A stretch of 64,000 bases of DNA, from the NCBI RefSeq assembly GCF_029227915.1, contig NC_079876.1, positions 4,032,001 through 4,096,000 of the forward strand, in the 5' to 3' direction. Each line of letters opens with the position of its first letter. Position 1 is the stretch's first letter. Below the pieces are notes generated by a model. It made no database searches and was not told the origin of the DNA. It saw nothing but the letters and a program-made list of their open reading frames with translations. Origin of the DNA: Hydractinia symbiolongicarpus (taxonomy: Eukaryota > Cnidaria > Hydrozoa > Anthoathecata > Hydractiniidae). Both the position numbers and the translations under genes were made by a program. Positions 1-12,438 of this stretch are shown here, in pieces.

Positions 1-2298
1 ATCGTTTCACTGTTAAAAGCGATACAACCTAGTAATACCGGAAGGATATCACGAAATACATGTTGGTACGAATATGTGACTCAACAGTTGTAACACAAAT
101 GGATTGATACTGTTACAAATTCAATGAAATGTAGTTTTTGAAACTGTCTCTATTTCTTCGTCGCGGGATAACGGCTAGGATTGGTCCCACAGTAAAAAAT
201 GACTTATTAATCTAAATTTTTAAATGAAGCGCTACCACAGCGCCCAGTGTAATCGCTGAGTTCCGGCAAGCACATCAAATTAGGAAGAATGTTATTTCTT
301 GGAGTTCAATTGTCTCATTTATCACATTTATCAGGTCACAATCCAAAGTTCGTTCAATTAAGTACCACATTCAATCGTTTCACTTTTAAAAGCGATGCAA
401 CCTAGTAATAACAGATAAATATCGCTAAATACATGTTGGTACGAATATGTGACCCAACCGTTGTTACTCAAACGGACTGACATCGATAGAAAGTCCGTGA
501 AAAGTAGTATTTAAACCTGTCTCTATTTCTTTAGCGCGCGCTAACGGCTAGGATTCGTCACACGGCTAAAACATGACTTTTTAATCTTAATTTTCAAATG
601 AAGCGCTACCACAGGGACCTGTGTAATCGCTGAGTTCCGGCAAGCACATCAAATTAGAAAGAATGTTATTTCTTGGAGTCCAATTGTCTCATTTATCACA
701 TTTATCAGGTCACAGTCCAAAGTTAGTTCAATTAAGTACCACATTCAATCGTTACACTGTTAAAAGCGATGCAACATAGTAATAACAGATAAATATCGCT
801 AAATACATGTTGGTACGAATATGTGACCCAATCATTGTAACTCAAACGGACTGACATCGATAGAAAGTCCGTGAAAAGTAGTATTTGAAACTGTCTCTAT
901 TTCTTCAGCGTGCGCTAACGCCTAGGATTCGTCACACGGCTAAAACGTGATTTTTTTATCTTACTTTTCAAATGAAGCGCTACCACAGGGACCAGTGTAA
1001 TCGCAGAGTTGCGGCAATCATGTCAAATTAGGAAGAATGTTATTTCTTGGAGTCCAATTGTCTTACTTTTTCATTTATAAGGTCACAGCCCAAAATCAGT
1101 TCAATTAAGTCCCACAGTCAATCGTTTCACTGTTAAAAGCGATACAACCTAGTAATACCGGAAGGATATCACGAAATACATGTTGGTACGAATATGTGAC
1201 TCAACCGTTGTAACACAAATGGATTGATACTGTTACAAATTCAATGAAATGTAGTTTTTGAAACTGTCTCTATTTCTTCGGCGCGGGATAACGGCTAGGA
1301 TTGGTCCCACAGTAAAAAATGACTTATTAATCTAAATTTTTAAATGAAGCGCTACCACAGCGCCCAGTGTAATCGCTGAGTTCCTGCAATCACGTCAAAG
1401 TAAGAGGAATGTTATTTCTTGTAGTCCAATTGTCTCATTTATCAAATTTATCAGGTCACAGTCCAAAGTTAGTTCAATTAAGTCCCACAGTCAATCGTTT
1501 CATTGTTAAAAGCTATGCAACCTAGCAATATCAGAAAAATATCGCTAAATATATGTTAGTGCGAATATGTGACCCAACCGTTGTAACTCAAACGGACTGA
1601 CACGGTTAGAAAGTCAATGAAATGTAGTTTTTGAAACTTTCGCTATTTCTTCAGCGCGCGATAACGGCTAGGATTGGTCACACGGTAAAGAATGATTTAT
1701 TTATCTAAATTTTTAAATGAAGCCCTACCACAGCGCCCAGTGTAATCGCTCAATTCCGGCAATCATGTCAAATTAAGATGAATGTTATTTCTTGGAGTTC
1801 AATTGTCTCATTTATCACATTTATCAGGTCACAGTCCAAATTTAGTTCTATTAAGTCCCACATTCAATCGTTTCACTGTTAAAAGCGATGCAACCTAGTA
1901 TTAACAGATAAATATCGCTAAATACATGTTGGTACGAATATGTTAACCAACCGTTGTAACTCAAATGGACTGACATCGATAGAAAGTCAGTGAAATGTAG
2001 TATTTGAAACTGTCGCTATTTCTTCAGCGCGCGATAACGGATAAGATTGGTCCCACAGTAAAGAATGACTTATTTATCTAAATTTTTAAATAAAGCGCTA
2101 CCACAGCGCCTGGTGTAATCGCTGAGTTGCGGCAATTATGTCAAATTAAGAAGAATGTTATTTCTTGGAGTCCAATTGTCTCACTTTCACATTTATAAGG
2201 TCACAGCCCAAAATCAGTTCAATTAAGTCCCACAGTCAATTGTTTTACTGTTAAAAGCGATGTAACCTAGTAATACCGGAAAGATATCACTAAATACA
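1..2298 (+). repeat. Irregular monomers, left part of window
   Basis: Anchors at 61, 434, 808, 1181, 1554 and 1927 belong to subtypes B, A, A, B, C-like and A, spaced 373-374 bp. No repeated multimer is visible. Inverted-repeat boxes near 612 and 985 carry the left-arm change (CAGGG) without the matching right-arm change (CGCTG or CGCAG), so they look like intermediates between the two box versions. No gene is seen. Confidence 0.8.
58..77. other. 20-bp quasi-palindrome present in nearly every monomer (first copy shown)
   Basis: The sequence ACATGTTGGTACGAATATGT pairs with its own reverse complement at 8 of 10 symmetric positions, centred on GTAC. It occurs from 3 bases before to 16 bases after each anchor and is among the best-kept segments in the array. 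Variants include TTAGTAC (A' monomers from 50.8 kb onward), ACTTGTTGG (C' monomers, such as 21,268), GTAGGAAT (A' monomers, such as 20,522) and AATGTGTG (short-A monomers, such as 3,381). Dyad symmetry of this size is typical of binding sites for dimeric DNA-binding proteins. No protein is known to bind here, so this is a candidate only. Confidence 0.6.
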
Positions 2299-3043
2299 TG
2301 TTGGTAAGAATATGTGACTCAACCGTTGTAGCTCAAACGGATTGATACTGTTAGAAAGTCAATGAAATGTACTTTTTGAAACTGTCTCTATTTCTTCATG
2401 GCGGGATAAAGGCTGGGATTGGTCTTACAGCAAGAAATGACATATTTATCTAAATTTTTAAATGAAGCGCTACCACAGCGTCTAGTGTAATCGCTGAGTT
2501 CCGGCAATCATGTCAAATTAAGATGAATGTTATTTCTTGGAGTCCAATTGTCTCACTTATAAGATTTATAACGTCACAGTCCAAAATCAGTTCAATTTAG
2601 TCCCACAGCCAATCGTTTCATTGTTAAAAGCAATGCAACCTATTAATATGAGAAAAATATCGCTAAATACATGTTGGTACGAATATGTGACTCAACCGTT
2701 GTACTCAAACGGATTGATACTGTTAGAAAGTCAATGAAGTGTAGTTTTTGAAACTGTCGCTATTTCTTCAGTGCGCGATAACGGTTAGGATTGGTCCCAC
2801 AGTAAAGAATGACTTATTTATCTAAACTCTTAAATGAAGCGGTACCACAGCGCCCAGTGTAATCGCTGAGTTTCGGCAATCATGTCAAATTAAGATGAAT
2901 GTTATTTCTTGGAGTCCAATTGTCTCATTTATCACATTTATTAGGTCACAGCCCAAAATCAGTTCAATAAAGTCCCACAGTCAATCGTTTCAATGTTAAA
3001 AGCGATACAAGCTAGTAATACCGGAAAGATATCACGAAATACA

Positions 3044-3380
3044 TGTTGGTACGAATATGTGACTCAACCGTTGTAACTCAAATGGATTGATACTGTTAGA
3101 AAGTCAATGAAACGTAGTTTTTGAAACTGTCTCTGTTTCTTCAGCGCGGGATAACGGCTAGGATTTTTAAATGAAGCGCTACCACAGCCCCCAGTGTAAT
3201 CGCTGAGTTTTGGCAATCATGTCAAATTAAGATGAATGTTATTTCTTGGAGTCCAATTGTCTCATTTATCACATTTATCCGATCACAGACCAAAGTTAGT
3301 TCAATTAAGTACAACATTCAATCGTTTCACTGTTAAAAGCGATGCAACCTAGTAATTACAGATAAATATCGCTAAATACA
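3044..3380 (+). repeat. 36-bp-deleted monomer (337 bp), first of 12
   Basis: Normal monomers read CTAGGATTGGTCCCACAGT and so on to CTAAATTTTTAAATG; here GGATT joins directly to TTTAAATG, removing 36 bases between two ATT trinucleotides. The same joint recurs near 4613, 6069, 7149, 8229, 10058, 11138, 12219, 13301, 14755, 15837 and, in isolation, 34033. The shared joint means one ancestral deletion was spread by amplification. The deletion removes one of the two GTCCCACAGT words and the AT-rich segment but leaves the inverted-repeat box. Confidence 0.9.
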
Positions 3381-6300
3381 TGTTGGTACGAATGTGTGAC
3401 ACAACCGTTGCAACTCCAACGGACTGACATGGTAGAAAGTCAGTGCAATGTAGTATTTGAAACTGTCTCTGTTTCTTCAGCGCGGGATAACGGCTAGGAT
3501 TGGTCCCACAGTAAAAAATGACTTATTTATCTAAATTTTTAAATGAAGCGCTACCACAGCGCCCAGTGTAATCGCTGAGTTCCGGCAAGCACATCAAATT
3601 AAGAAGAATGTTTTTTCTTGGAGTCCAATTGTCTCATTTATCACATTTATCCGATCACAGTCCAAAGTTAGTTCAATTAAGTACAACATTCAATCGTTTC
3701 ACTGTTAAAAGCGATGCAACCTAGTAATTACAGATAAATATCGCTAAATACATGTTGGTACGAATGTGTGACACAACCGTTGCAACTCCAACGGACTGAC
3801 ATGGGAGAAAGTCAGTGAAATGTAGTATTTGAAACTGTCTCTGTTTCTTCAGCGCGGGATAACGGCTAGGATTGGTCCCACAGTAAAAAATAACTTATTT
3901 ATCTAAATTTCTAAATGAAGCGCTACCACAGCGCCCAGTGTAATCGCTGAGTTCCCGCAATCATGTCAAAATAAGAAAAATTTTATTTCTTGGAGTCCAA
4001 TTGTCTCACTTATAAGATTTATAACGTCACAGTCCAAAATCAGTTCAATTTAGTCCCACAGTCAATCGTTTCATTGTTAAAAGCAATGCAACCTATTAAT
4101 ATGAGAAAAATATCGCTAAATACATGTTGGTACGAATATGTGATTCAACCGTTGTACTCAAACGGATTGATACTGTTAGAAAGTCAATGAATTGTAGTTT
4201 TTGAAACTGTCGCTATTTCTTCAGTGCGCGATAACGGTTAGGATTGGTCCCACAGTAAAGAATGACTTATTTATCTAAACTCTTAAATAAAGCGGTACCA
4301 CAGCGCCCAGTGTAATCGCTGAGTTCCGGCAATCATGTCAAATTAAGATGAATGTTATTTTTTGGAGTCCAATTGTCTCATTTATCACATTTATTAGGTC
4401 ACAGCCCAAAATCAGTTCAATAAAGTCCCACAGTCAATCGTTTCAATGTTAAAAGCGACACAACCTAGTAATACCGGAAAGATATCACGAAATACATGTT
4501 GGTACGAATATGCGACTCAACCGTTGTAACTCAAACGGATTGATACTGTTAGAAAGTCAATGAAACGTAGTTTTTGAAACTGTCTCTGTTTCTTCAGCGC
4601 GGGATAACGGCTAGGATTTTTAAATGAAGCGCTACCACAGCGCCCAGTGTAATCGCTGAGTTCCGGCAATCATGTCAAATTAAGATGAATGTTAATTCTT
4701 GGAGTCCAATTGTCTCGTTTATCACATTTATCAGGTCACAGTCCAAAGTTAGATCAATTAAGTCCAACATTCAATCGTTTCACTGTTAAAAGCGATGCAA
4801 CCTAGTAATAACAGATAAATATCGCTAAATACATGTTGGTACGAATGTGTGACACAACCGTTGCAACTCCAACGGACTGACATGGGAGAAAGTCAGTGAA
4901 ATGTAGTATTTGAAACTGTCTCTGTTTCTTCAGCGCGGGATAACGGCTAGGATTGGTCCCACAGTAAAAAATAACTTATTTATCTAAATTTCTAAATGAA
5001 GCGCTACCACAGCGCCCAGTGTAATCGCTGAGTTCCCGCAATCATGTCAAAATAAGAAAAATTTTATTTCTTGGAGTCCAATTGTCTCACTTATAAGATT
5101 TATAACGTCACAGTCCAAAATCAGTTCAATTTAGTCCCACAGTCAATCGTTTCATTGTTAAAAGCAATGCAACCTATTAATATGAGAAAAATATCGCTAA
5201 ATACATGTTGGTACGAATATGTGATTCAACCGTTGTACTCAAACGGATTGATACTGTTAGAAAGTCAATGAATTGTAGTTTTTGAAACTGTCGCTATTTC
5301 TTCAGTGCGCGATAACGGTTAGGATTGGTCCTACAGTAAAGAATGACTTATTTATCTAAACTCTTAAATAAAGCGGTACCACAGCGCCCAGTGTAATCGC
5401 TGAGTTCCGGCAATCATGTCAAATTAAGATGAATGTTATTTTTTGGAGTCCAATTGTCCCATTTATCACATTTATTAGGTCACAGCCCAAAATCAGTTCA
5501 ATAAAGTCCCACAGTCAATCGTTTCAATGTTAAAAGCGACACAACCTAGTAATACCGGAAAGATATCACGAAATACATGTTGGTACGAATATGTGACTCA
5601 AACTTTGTAACTCAAACGGATTGATACTGTTAGAAAGTCAATGAAACGTAGTTTTTGAAACTGTCTCTGTTTCTTCAGCGCGGGATAACGGCTAGGATTG
5701 GTCCCACAGTAAAAAATAACTTATTTATCTAAATTTCTAAATGAAGCGCTACCACAGCGCCCAGTGTAATCGCTGAGTTTCGGCAAACATATCAAATTAA
5801 GATGAATGTTATTTCTTGGAGTCCAATTGTCTCATTTATCACATTTATTAGGTCACAGCCCAAAATCAGTTCAATAAAGTCCCACAGTCAATCGTTTCAA
5901 TGTTAAAAGCGATACAAGCTAGTAATACCGGAAAGATATCACGAAATACATGTTGGTACGAATATGTGACTCAACCGTTGTAACTCAAATGGATTGATAC
6001 TGTTAGAAAGTCAATGAAACGTAGTTTTTGAAACTGTCTCTGTTTCTTCAGCGCGGGATAACGGCTAGGATTTTTAAATGAAGCGCTACCACAGCGCCCA
6101 GTGTATTCGCTGAGTTCCGGCAATCATGTCAAATTAAGATGAATGTTTTTTCTTGGAGTCCAATTGTCTCATTTATCACATTTATCCGATCACAGTCCAA
6201 AGTTAGTTCAATTAAGTACAACATTCAATCGTTTCACTGTTAAAAGCGATGCAACCTAGTAATTACAGATAAATATCGCTAAATACATGTTGGTACGAAT

Positions 6301-9300
6301 GTGTGACACAACCGTTGCAACTCCAACGGACTGACATGGTAGAAAGTCAGTGAAATGTAGTATTTGAAACTGTCTCTGTTTCTTCAGCGCGGGATAACGG
6401 CTAGGATTGGTCCCACAGTAAAAAATAACTTATTTATCTAAATTTCTAAATGAAGCGCTACCACAGCGCCCAGTGTAATCGCTGAGTTCCGGCAATCATG
6501 TCAAAATAAGAAAAATTTTATTTCTTGGAGTCCAATTGTCTCACTTATAAGATTTATAACGTCACAGTCCAAAATCAGTTCAATTTAGTCCCACAGTCAA
6601 TCGTTTCATTGTTAAAAGCAATGCAACCTATTAATATGAGAAAAATATCGCTAAATACATGTTGGTACGAATATGTGACTCAACCGTTGTACTCAAACGG
6701 ATTGATACTGTTAGAAAGTCAATGAAGTATAGTTTTTGAAACTGTCGCTATTTCTTCAGTGCGCGATAACGGTTAGGATTGGTCCCACAGTAAAGAATGA
6801 CTTATTTATCTAAACTCTTAAATGAAGCGGTACCACAGCGCCCAGTGTAATCGCTGAGTTTCGGCAATCATGTCAAATTAAGATGAATGTTATTTCTTGG
6901 AGTCCAATTGTCTCATTTATCACATTTATTAGGTCACAGCCCAAAATCAGTTCAATAAAGTCCCACAGTCAATCGTTTCAATGTTAAAAGCGATACAAGC
7001 TAGTAATACCGGAAAGATATCACGAAATACATGTTGGTACGAATATGTGACTCAACCGTTGTAACTCAAATGGATTGATACTGTTAGAAAGTCAATGAAA
7101 CGTAGTTTTTGAAAATGTCTCTGTTTCTTCAGCGCGGGATAACGGCTAGGATTTTTAAATGAAGCGCTACCACAGCGCCCAGTGTAATCGCTGAGTTCCG
7201 GCAAGCACATCAAATTAAGAAGAATGTTATTTCTTGGAGTCCAATTGTCTCATTTATCACATTTATCCGATCACAGTCCAAAGTTAGTTCAATTAAGTAC
7301 AACATTCAATCGTTTCACTGTTAAAAGCGATGCAACCTAGTAATTACAGATAAATATCGCTAAATACATGTTGGTACGAATGTGTGACACAACCGTTGCA
7401 ACTCCAACGGACTGACATGGTAGAAAGTCAGTGAAATGTAGTATTTGAAACTGTCTCTGTTTCTTCAGCGCGGGATAACGGCTAGGATTGGTCCCACAGT
7501 AAAAAATAACTTATTTATCTAAATTTCTAAATGAAGCGCTACCACAGCGCCCAGTGTAATCGCTGAGTTCCGGCAATCATGTCAAAATAAGAAAAAATTT
7601 ATTTCTTGGAGTCCAATTGTCTCACTTATAATATTTATAACGTCACAGTCCAAAATCAGTTCAATTTAGTCCCACAGTCAATCGTTTCATTGTTAAAAGC
7701 AATGCAACCTATTAATATGAGAAAAATATCGCTAAATACATGTTGGTACGAATATGTGATTCAACCGTTGTACTCAAACGGATTGATACTGTTAGAAAGT
7801 CAATGAATTGTAGTTTTTGAAACTGTCTCTGTTTCTTCAGCGCGGGATAACGGCTAGGATTGGTCCCACAGTAAAAAATAACTTATTTATCTAAATTTCT
7901 AAATGAAGCGCTACCACAGCGCCCAGTGTAATCGCTGAGTTTCGGCAATCATGTCAAATTAAGATGAATGTTATTTCTTGGAGTCCAATTGTCTCATTTA
8001 TCACATTTATTAGGTCACAGCCCAAAATCAGCTCAATAAAGTCCCACAGTCAATCGTTTCAATGTTAAAAGCGACACAACCTAGTATTACCGGAAAGATA
8101 TCACGAAATACATGTTGGTACGAATATGTGACTCAACCGTTGTAACTCAAACGGATTGATACTGTTAGAAAGTCAATGAAACGTAGTTTTTAAAACTGTC
8201 TCTGTTTCTTCAGCGCGCGATAACGGCTAGGATTTTTAAATGAAGCGCTACCACAGCGCCCAATGTAATCGCTGAGTTCCGGCAATCATGTCAAATTAAG
8301 ATGAATGTTATTTCTTGGAGTCCAATTGTCTCATTTATCATATTTATCAGGTCACAGTCCAAAGTTAGTTCAATTAAGTCCAACATTCAATCGTTTCACT
8401 GTTAAAAGCGATGCAACCTAGTAATAACAGATAAATATCGCTAAATTCATGTTGGTACGAATGTGTGACACAACCGTTGCAACTCCAACGGACTGACATG
8501 GTAGAAAGTCAGTGAAATGTAGTATTTGAAACTGTCTCTGTTTCTTCAGCGCGGGATAACGGCTAGGATTGGTCCCACAGTATAAAATGACTTATTTATC
8601 TAAATTTTTAAATGAAGCGCTACCACAGCGCCCAGTGTAATCGCTGAGTTCCGGCAAGCACATCAAATTAAGAAGAATGTTATTTCTTGGAGTCCAATTG
8701 TCTCATTTATCACATTTATCAGGTCGCAATCCAAAGATAGTTCAATTAAGTCCCACAGTCAATCGTTTCATTGTTAAAAGCGATGCAATCTAGTAATATC
8801 AGAAAAATATCGCTAAATACATGTTGGTACGAATATGTGACCCAACCATTGTAACTCAAACGGACAGACAACGTTAGAAAGTCAATGAAATGTAGTTTTT
8901 GAAACTGTCTCTATTCCTTCAGCGCGGGATAACGGCTAGGATTGGTCCCACAGTAAAAAATGACTTATTCATCTAAATTTCTAAATGAAGCGCTACCACA
9001 GCGCCCAGTGTAATCGCTGAGTTCCGGCAATCATGTCAAAATAAGAAAAATGTTGTTTCTTGGAGTCCAATTGTCTCACTTATAAGATTTATAACGTCAC
9101 ATACCAAAATCAGTTCAATTTAGTCCCACAGTCAATCGTTTCATTGTTAAAAGCAATGCAACCTATTAATATGAGAAAAATATCGCTAAATACATGTTGG
9201 TACGAATATGTGACTCAACCGTTGTACTCAAACGGATTGATACTGTTAGAAAGTCAATGAATTGTAGTTTTTGAAACTGTCGCTATTTCTTCAGTGCGCG

Positions 9301-10648
9301 ATAACGGTTAGGATTGGTCCCACAGTAAAGAATCACTTATTTATCTAAACTCTTAAATGAGGCGGTACCACAGCGACCAGTGTAATCGCTGGGTTCTGGC
9401 AATCATGTCAAATTAAGATGAATGTTATTTCTTGGAGTCCAATTGTCTCATTTATCACATATATTAGGTCACAGCCCAAAATCAGTTCAATAAAGTCCCA
9501 CAGTCAATCGTTTCAATGTTAAAAGCGATACAAGCTAGTAATACCGGAAAGATATCACGAAATACATGTTGGTACGAATATGCGACTCAACCGTTGTAAT
9601 TCAAACGGATTGATACTGTTAGAAAGTCAATGAAATGTAGTTTTTGAAACTGTCGCTATTTCTTCAGTGCGCGATAACGGTTAGGATTGGTCCCACAGTA
9701 AAGAATGACTTATTTATCTAAACTCTTAAATGAGGCGGTACCACAGCGCCCAGTGTAATCGCTGAGTTCCGGCAATCATGTCAAATTAAGATGAATGTTA
9801 TTTCTTGGAGTCCAATTGTCTCATTTATCACATTTATTAGGTCACAGCCCAAAATCAGTTCAATAAAGTCCCACAGCCAATCGTTTCAATGTTAAAATCG
9901 ATACAACCTAGTAATACCGGAAAGATATCACGAAATACATGTTGGTACGAATATGCGACTCAACCGTTGTAACTCAAACGGATTGATACTGTTAGAAAGT
10001 CAATGAAACGTAGTTTTTGAAACTGTCTCTGTTTCTTCAGCGCGGGATAACGGCTAGGATTTTTAAATGAAGCGCTACCACAGCGCCCAGTGTAATCGCT
10101 GAGTTCCGGCAATCATGTCAAATTAAGATGAATGTTATTTCTTGGAGTCCAATTGTCTCATTTATCATATTTATCAGGTCACAGTCCAAAGTTAGTTCAA
10201 TTAAGTCCAACATTCAATCGTTTCACTGTTAAAAGCGATGCAACCTAGTAATAACAGATAAATATCGCTAAATTCATGTTGGTACGAATGTGTGACACAA
10301 CCGTTGCAACTCCAACGGACTGACATGGTAGAAAGTCAGTGAAATGTAGTATTTGAAACTGTCTCTGTTTCTTCAGCGCGGGATAACGGCTAGGGTTGGG
10401 CCCACAGTAAAAAATGACTTATTTATCTAAATTTTTAAATGAAACGCTACCACAGCGCCCAGTGTAATCGCTGAGTTCCGGCAAGCACATCAAATTAAGA
10501 AGAATGTTATTTCTTGGAGTCCAATTGTCTCATTTATCACATTTATCAGGTCGCAGTCCAAAGATAGTTCAATTAAGTCCCACAGTCAATCGTTTCATTG
10601 TTAAAAGCGATGCAATCTAGTAATATCAGAACAATATCGCTAAATACA

Positions 10649-11020
10649 TGTTGGTACGAATATGTTACCCAACCGTTGTACTCAAACGGATTGATACTGT
10701 TAGAAAGTCAATGAATTGTAGTTTTTGAAACTGTCGCTATTTCTTCATTGCGCGATAACGGTTAGGATTGGTCCCACAGTAAAGAATGACTTATTTATCT
10801 AAACTCTTAAATGAAGCGGTACCACAGCGCCCAGTGTAATCGCTGAGTTCCGGCAATCATGTCAAATTAAGATAAAAGTTATTTCTTGGAGTCCAATTGT
10901 CTCATTTATCACATTTATTAGGTCACAGCCCAAAATCAGTTCAATAAAGTCCCACAGCCAATCGTTTCAATGTTAAAATCGATACAACCTAGTAATACCG
11001 GAAAGATATCACGAAATACA
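10649..11020 (+). repeat. Chimeric C/D monomer
   Basis: Upstream of the anchor the sequence is C type (GCAATCTAGTAATATCAG). Downstream it switches to D-type variants: TTGTACTCAAACGG, AATGAATTGTAG and GCGGTACCAC. The switch lies within about 10,664-10,680. It shows an exchange between two subtypes in register and helps explain the irregular seven-monomer unit starting at 9060. Confidence 0.7.
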
Positions 11021-12101
11021 TGTTGGTACGAATATGCGACTCAACCGTTGTAACTCAAACGGACAGACAACGTTAGAAAGTCAATGAAATGTAGTTTTTG
11101 AAACTGTCTCTGTTTCTTCAGCGCGGGATAACGGCTAGGATTTTTAAATGAAGCGCTACCACAGCGCCCAGTGTAATCGCTGAGTTCCGGCAATCATGTC
11201 AAATTAAGATGAATGTTAATTCTTGGAGTCCAGTTGTCTCGTTTATCACATTTATCAGGTCACAGTCCAAAGTTAGTTCAATTAAGTCCAACATTCAATC
11301 GTTTCACTGTTAAAAGCGATGCAACCTAGTAATAACAGATAAATATCGCTAAATACATGTTGGTACGAATGTGTGACACAACCGTTGCAACTCCAACGGA
11401 CTGACATGGTAGAAAGTCAGTGAAATGTAGTATTTGAAACTGTCTCTGTTTCTTCAGCGCGGGATAACGGCTAGGATTGGTCCCACAGTATAAAATAACT
11501 TATTTATCTAAATTTCTAAATGAAGCGCTACCACAGCGCCCAGTGTAATCGCTGAGTTCCGGCAATCATGTCAAAATAAGAAAAATGTTATTTCTTGGAG
11601 TCCAATTGTCTCACTTATAAGATTTATAACGTCGCAGTACAAAATCAGTTCAATTTAGTCCCACAGTCAATCGTTTCATTGTTAAAAGCAATGCAACCTA
11701 TTAATATGAGAAAAATATCGCTAAATACATGTTGGTACGAATATGTGACTCAACCGTTGTACTCAAACGGATTGATACTGTTAGAAAGTCAATGAAGTGT
11801 AGTTTTTGAAACTGTCGCTATTTCTTCAGTGCGCGATAACGGTTAGGATTGGTCCCACAGTAAAGAATGACTTATTTATCTAAACTCTTAAATGAAGCGG
11901 TACCACAGCGCCCAGTGTAATCGCTGAGTTTCGGCAATCATGTCAAATTAAGATGAATGTTATTTCTTGGAGTCCAATTGTCTCATTTATCACATTTATT
12001 AGGTCACAGCCCAAAATCAGTTCAATAAAGTCCCACAGTCAATCGTTTCAATGTTAAAAGCGATACAAGCTAGTAATACCGGAAAGATATCACGAAATAC
12101 A

Positions 12102-12438
12102 TGTTGGTACGAATATGTGACTCAACCGTTGTAACTCAAATGGATTGATACTGTTAGAAAGTCAATGAAACGTAGTTTTTGAAACTGTCTCTGTTTCTTC
12201 AGCGCGGGATAACGGCTAGGATTTTTAAATGAAGCGCTACCACAGCGCCCAGTGTAATCGCTGAGTTCCGGCAATCATGTCAAAATAAGAAAAATGTTAT
12301 TTCTTGGAGTCCAATTGTCTCACTTATAAGATTTATAACGTCACATACCAAAATCAGTTCAATTTAGTCCCACAGTCAATCGTTTCATTGTTAAAAGCAA
12401 TGCAACCTATTAATATGAGAAAAATATCGCTAAATACA
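12102..12438 (+). repeat. Chimeric short monomer joining directly to D
   Basis: The 36-bp-deletion joint at about 12219 is normally followed by an A monomer. Here it is followed by D-type sequence (CAAAATAAGAAAAATG, then CACTTATAAG), skipping A. This produces the 709-bp D-B unit, the shortest in the domain. An in-register crossover between the short-A and D tails explains it. Confidence 0.75.

Noticed and set aside
156-170. TTCGTCGCGGG, resembling part of a CENP-B box
   Set aside because: The central A and the spacing required by NTTCGNNNNANNCGGGN are missing, and most monomers have TTCAGCG instead.
2537-2737. 66-codon open frame repeated ten times (2537, 3990, 5071, 6525, 7606, 9060, 11595, 12304, 13758, 15212)
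   Set aside because: It starts with TTG, lies wholly inside the D monomer, has no recognisable domain, and its repetition follows the higher-order repeat. In other monomers the same frame is broken by stops and frameshifts.
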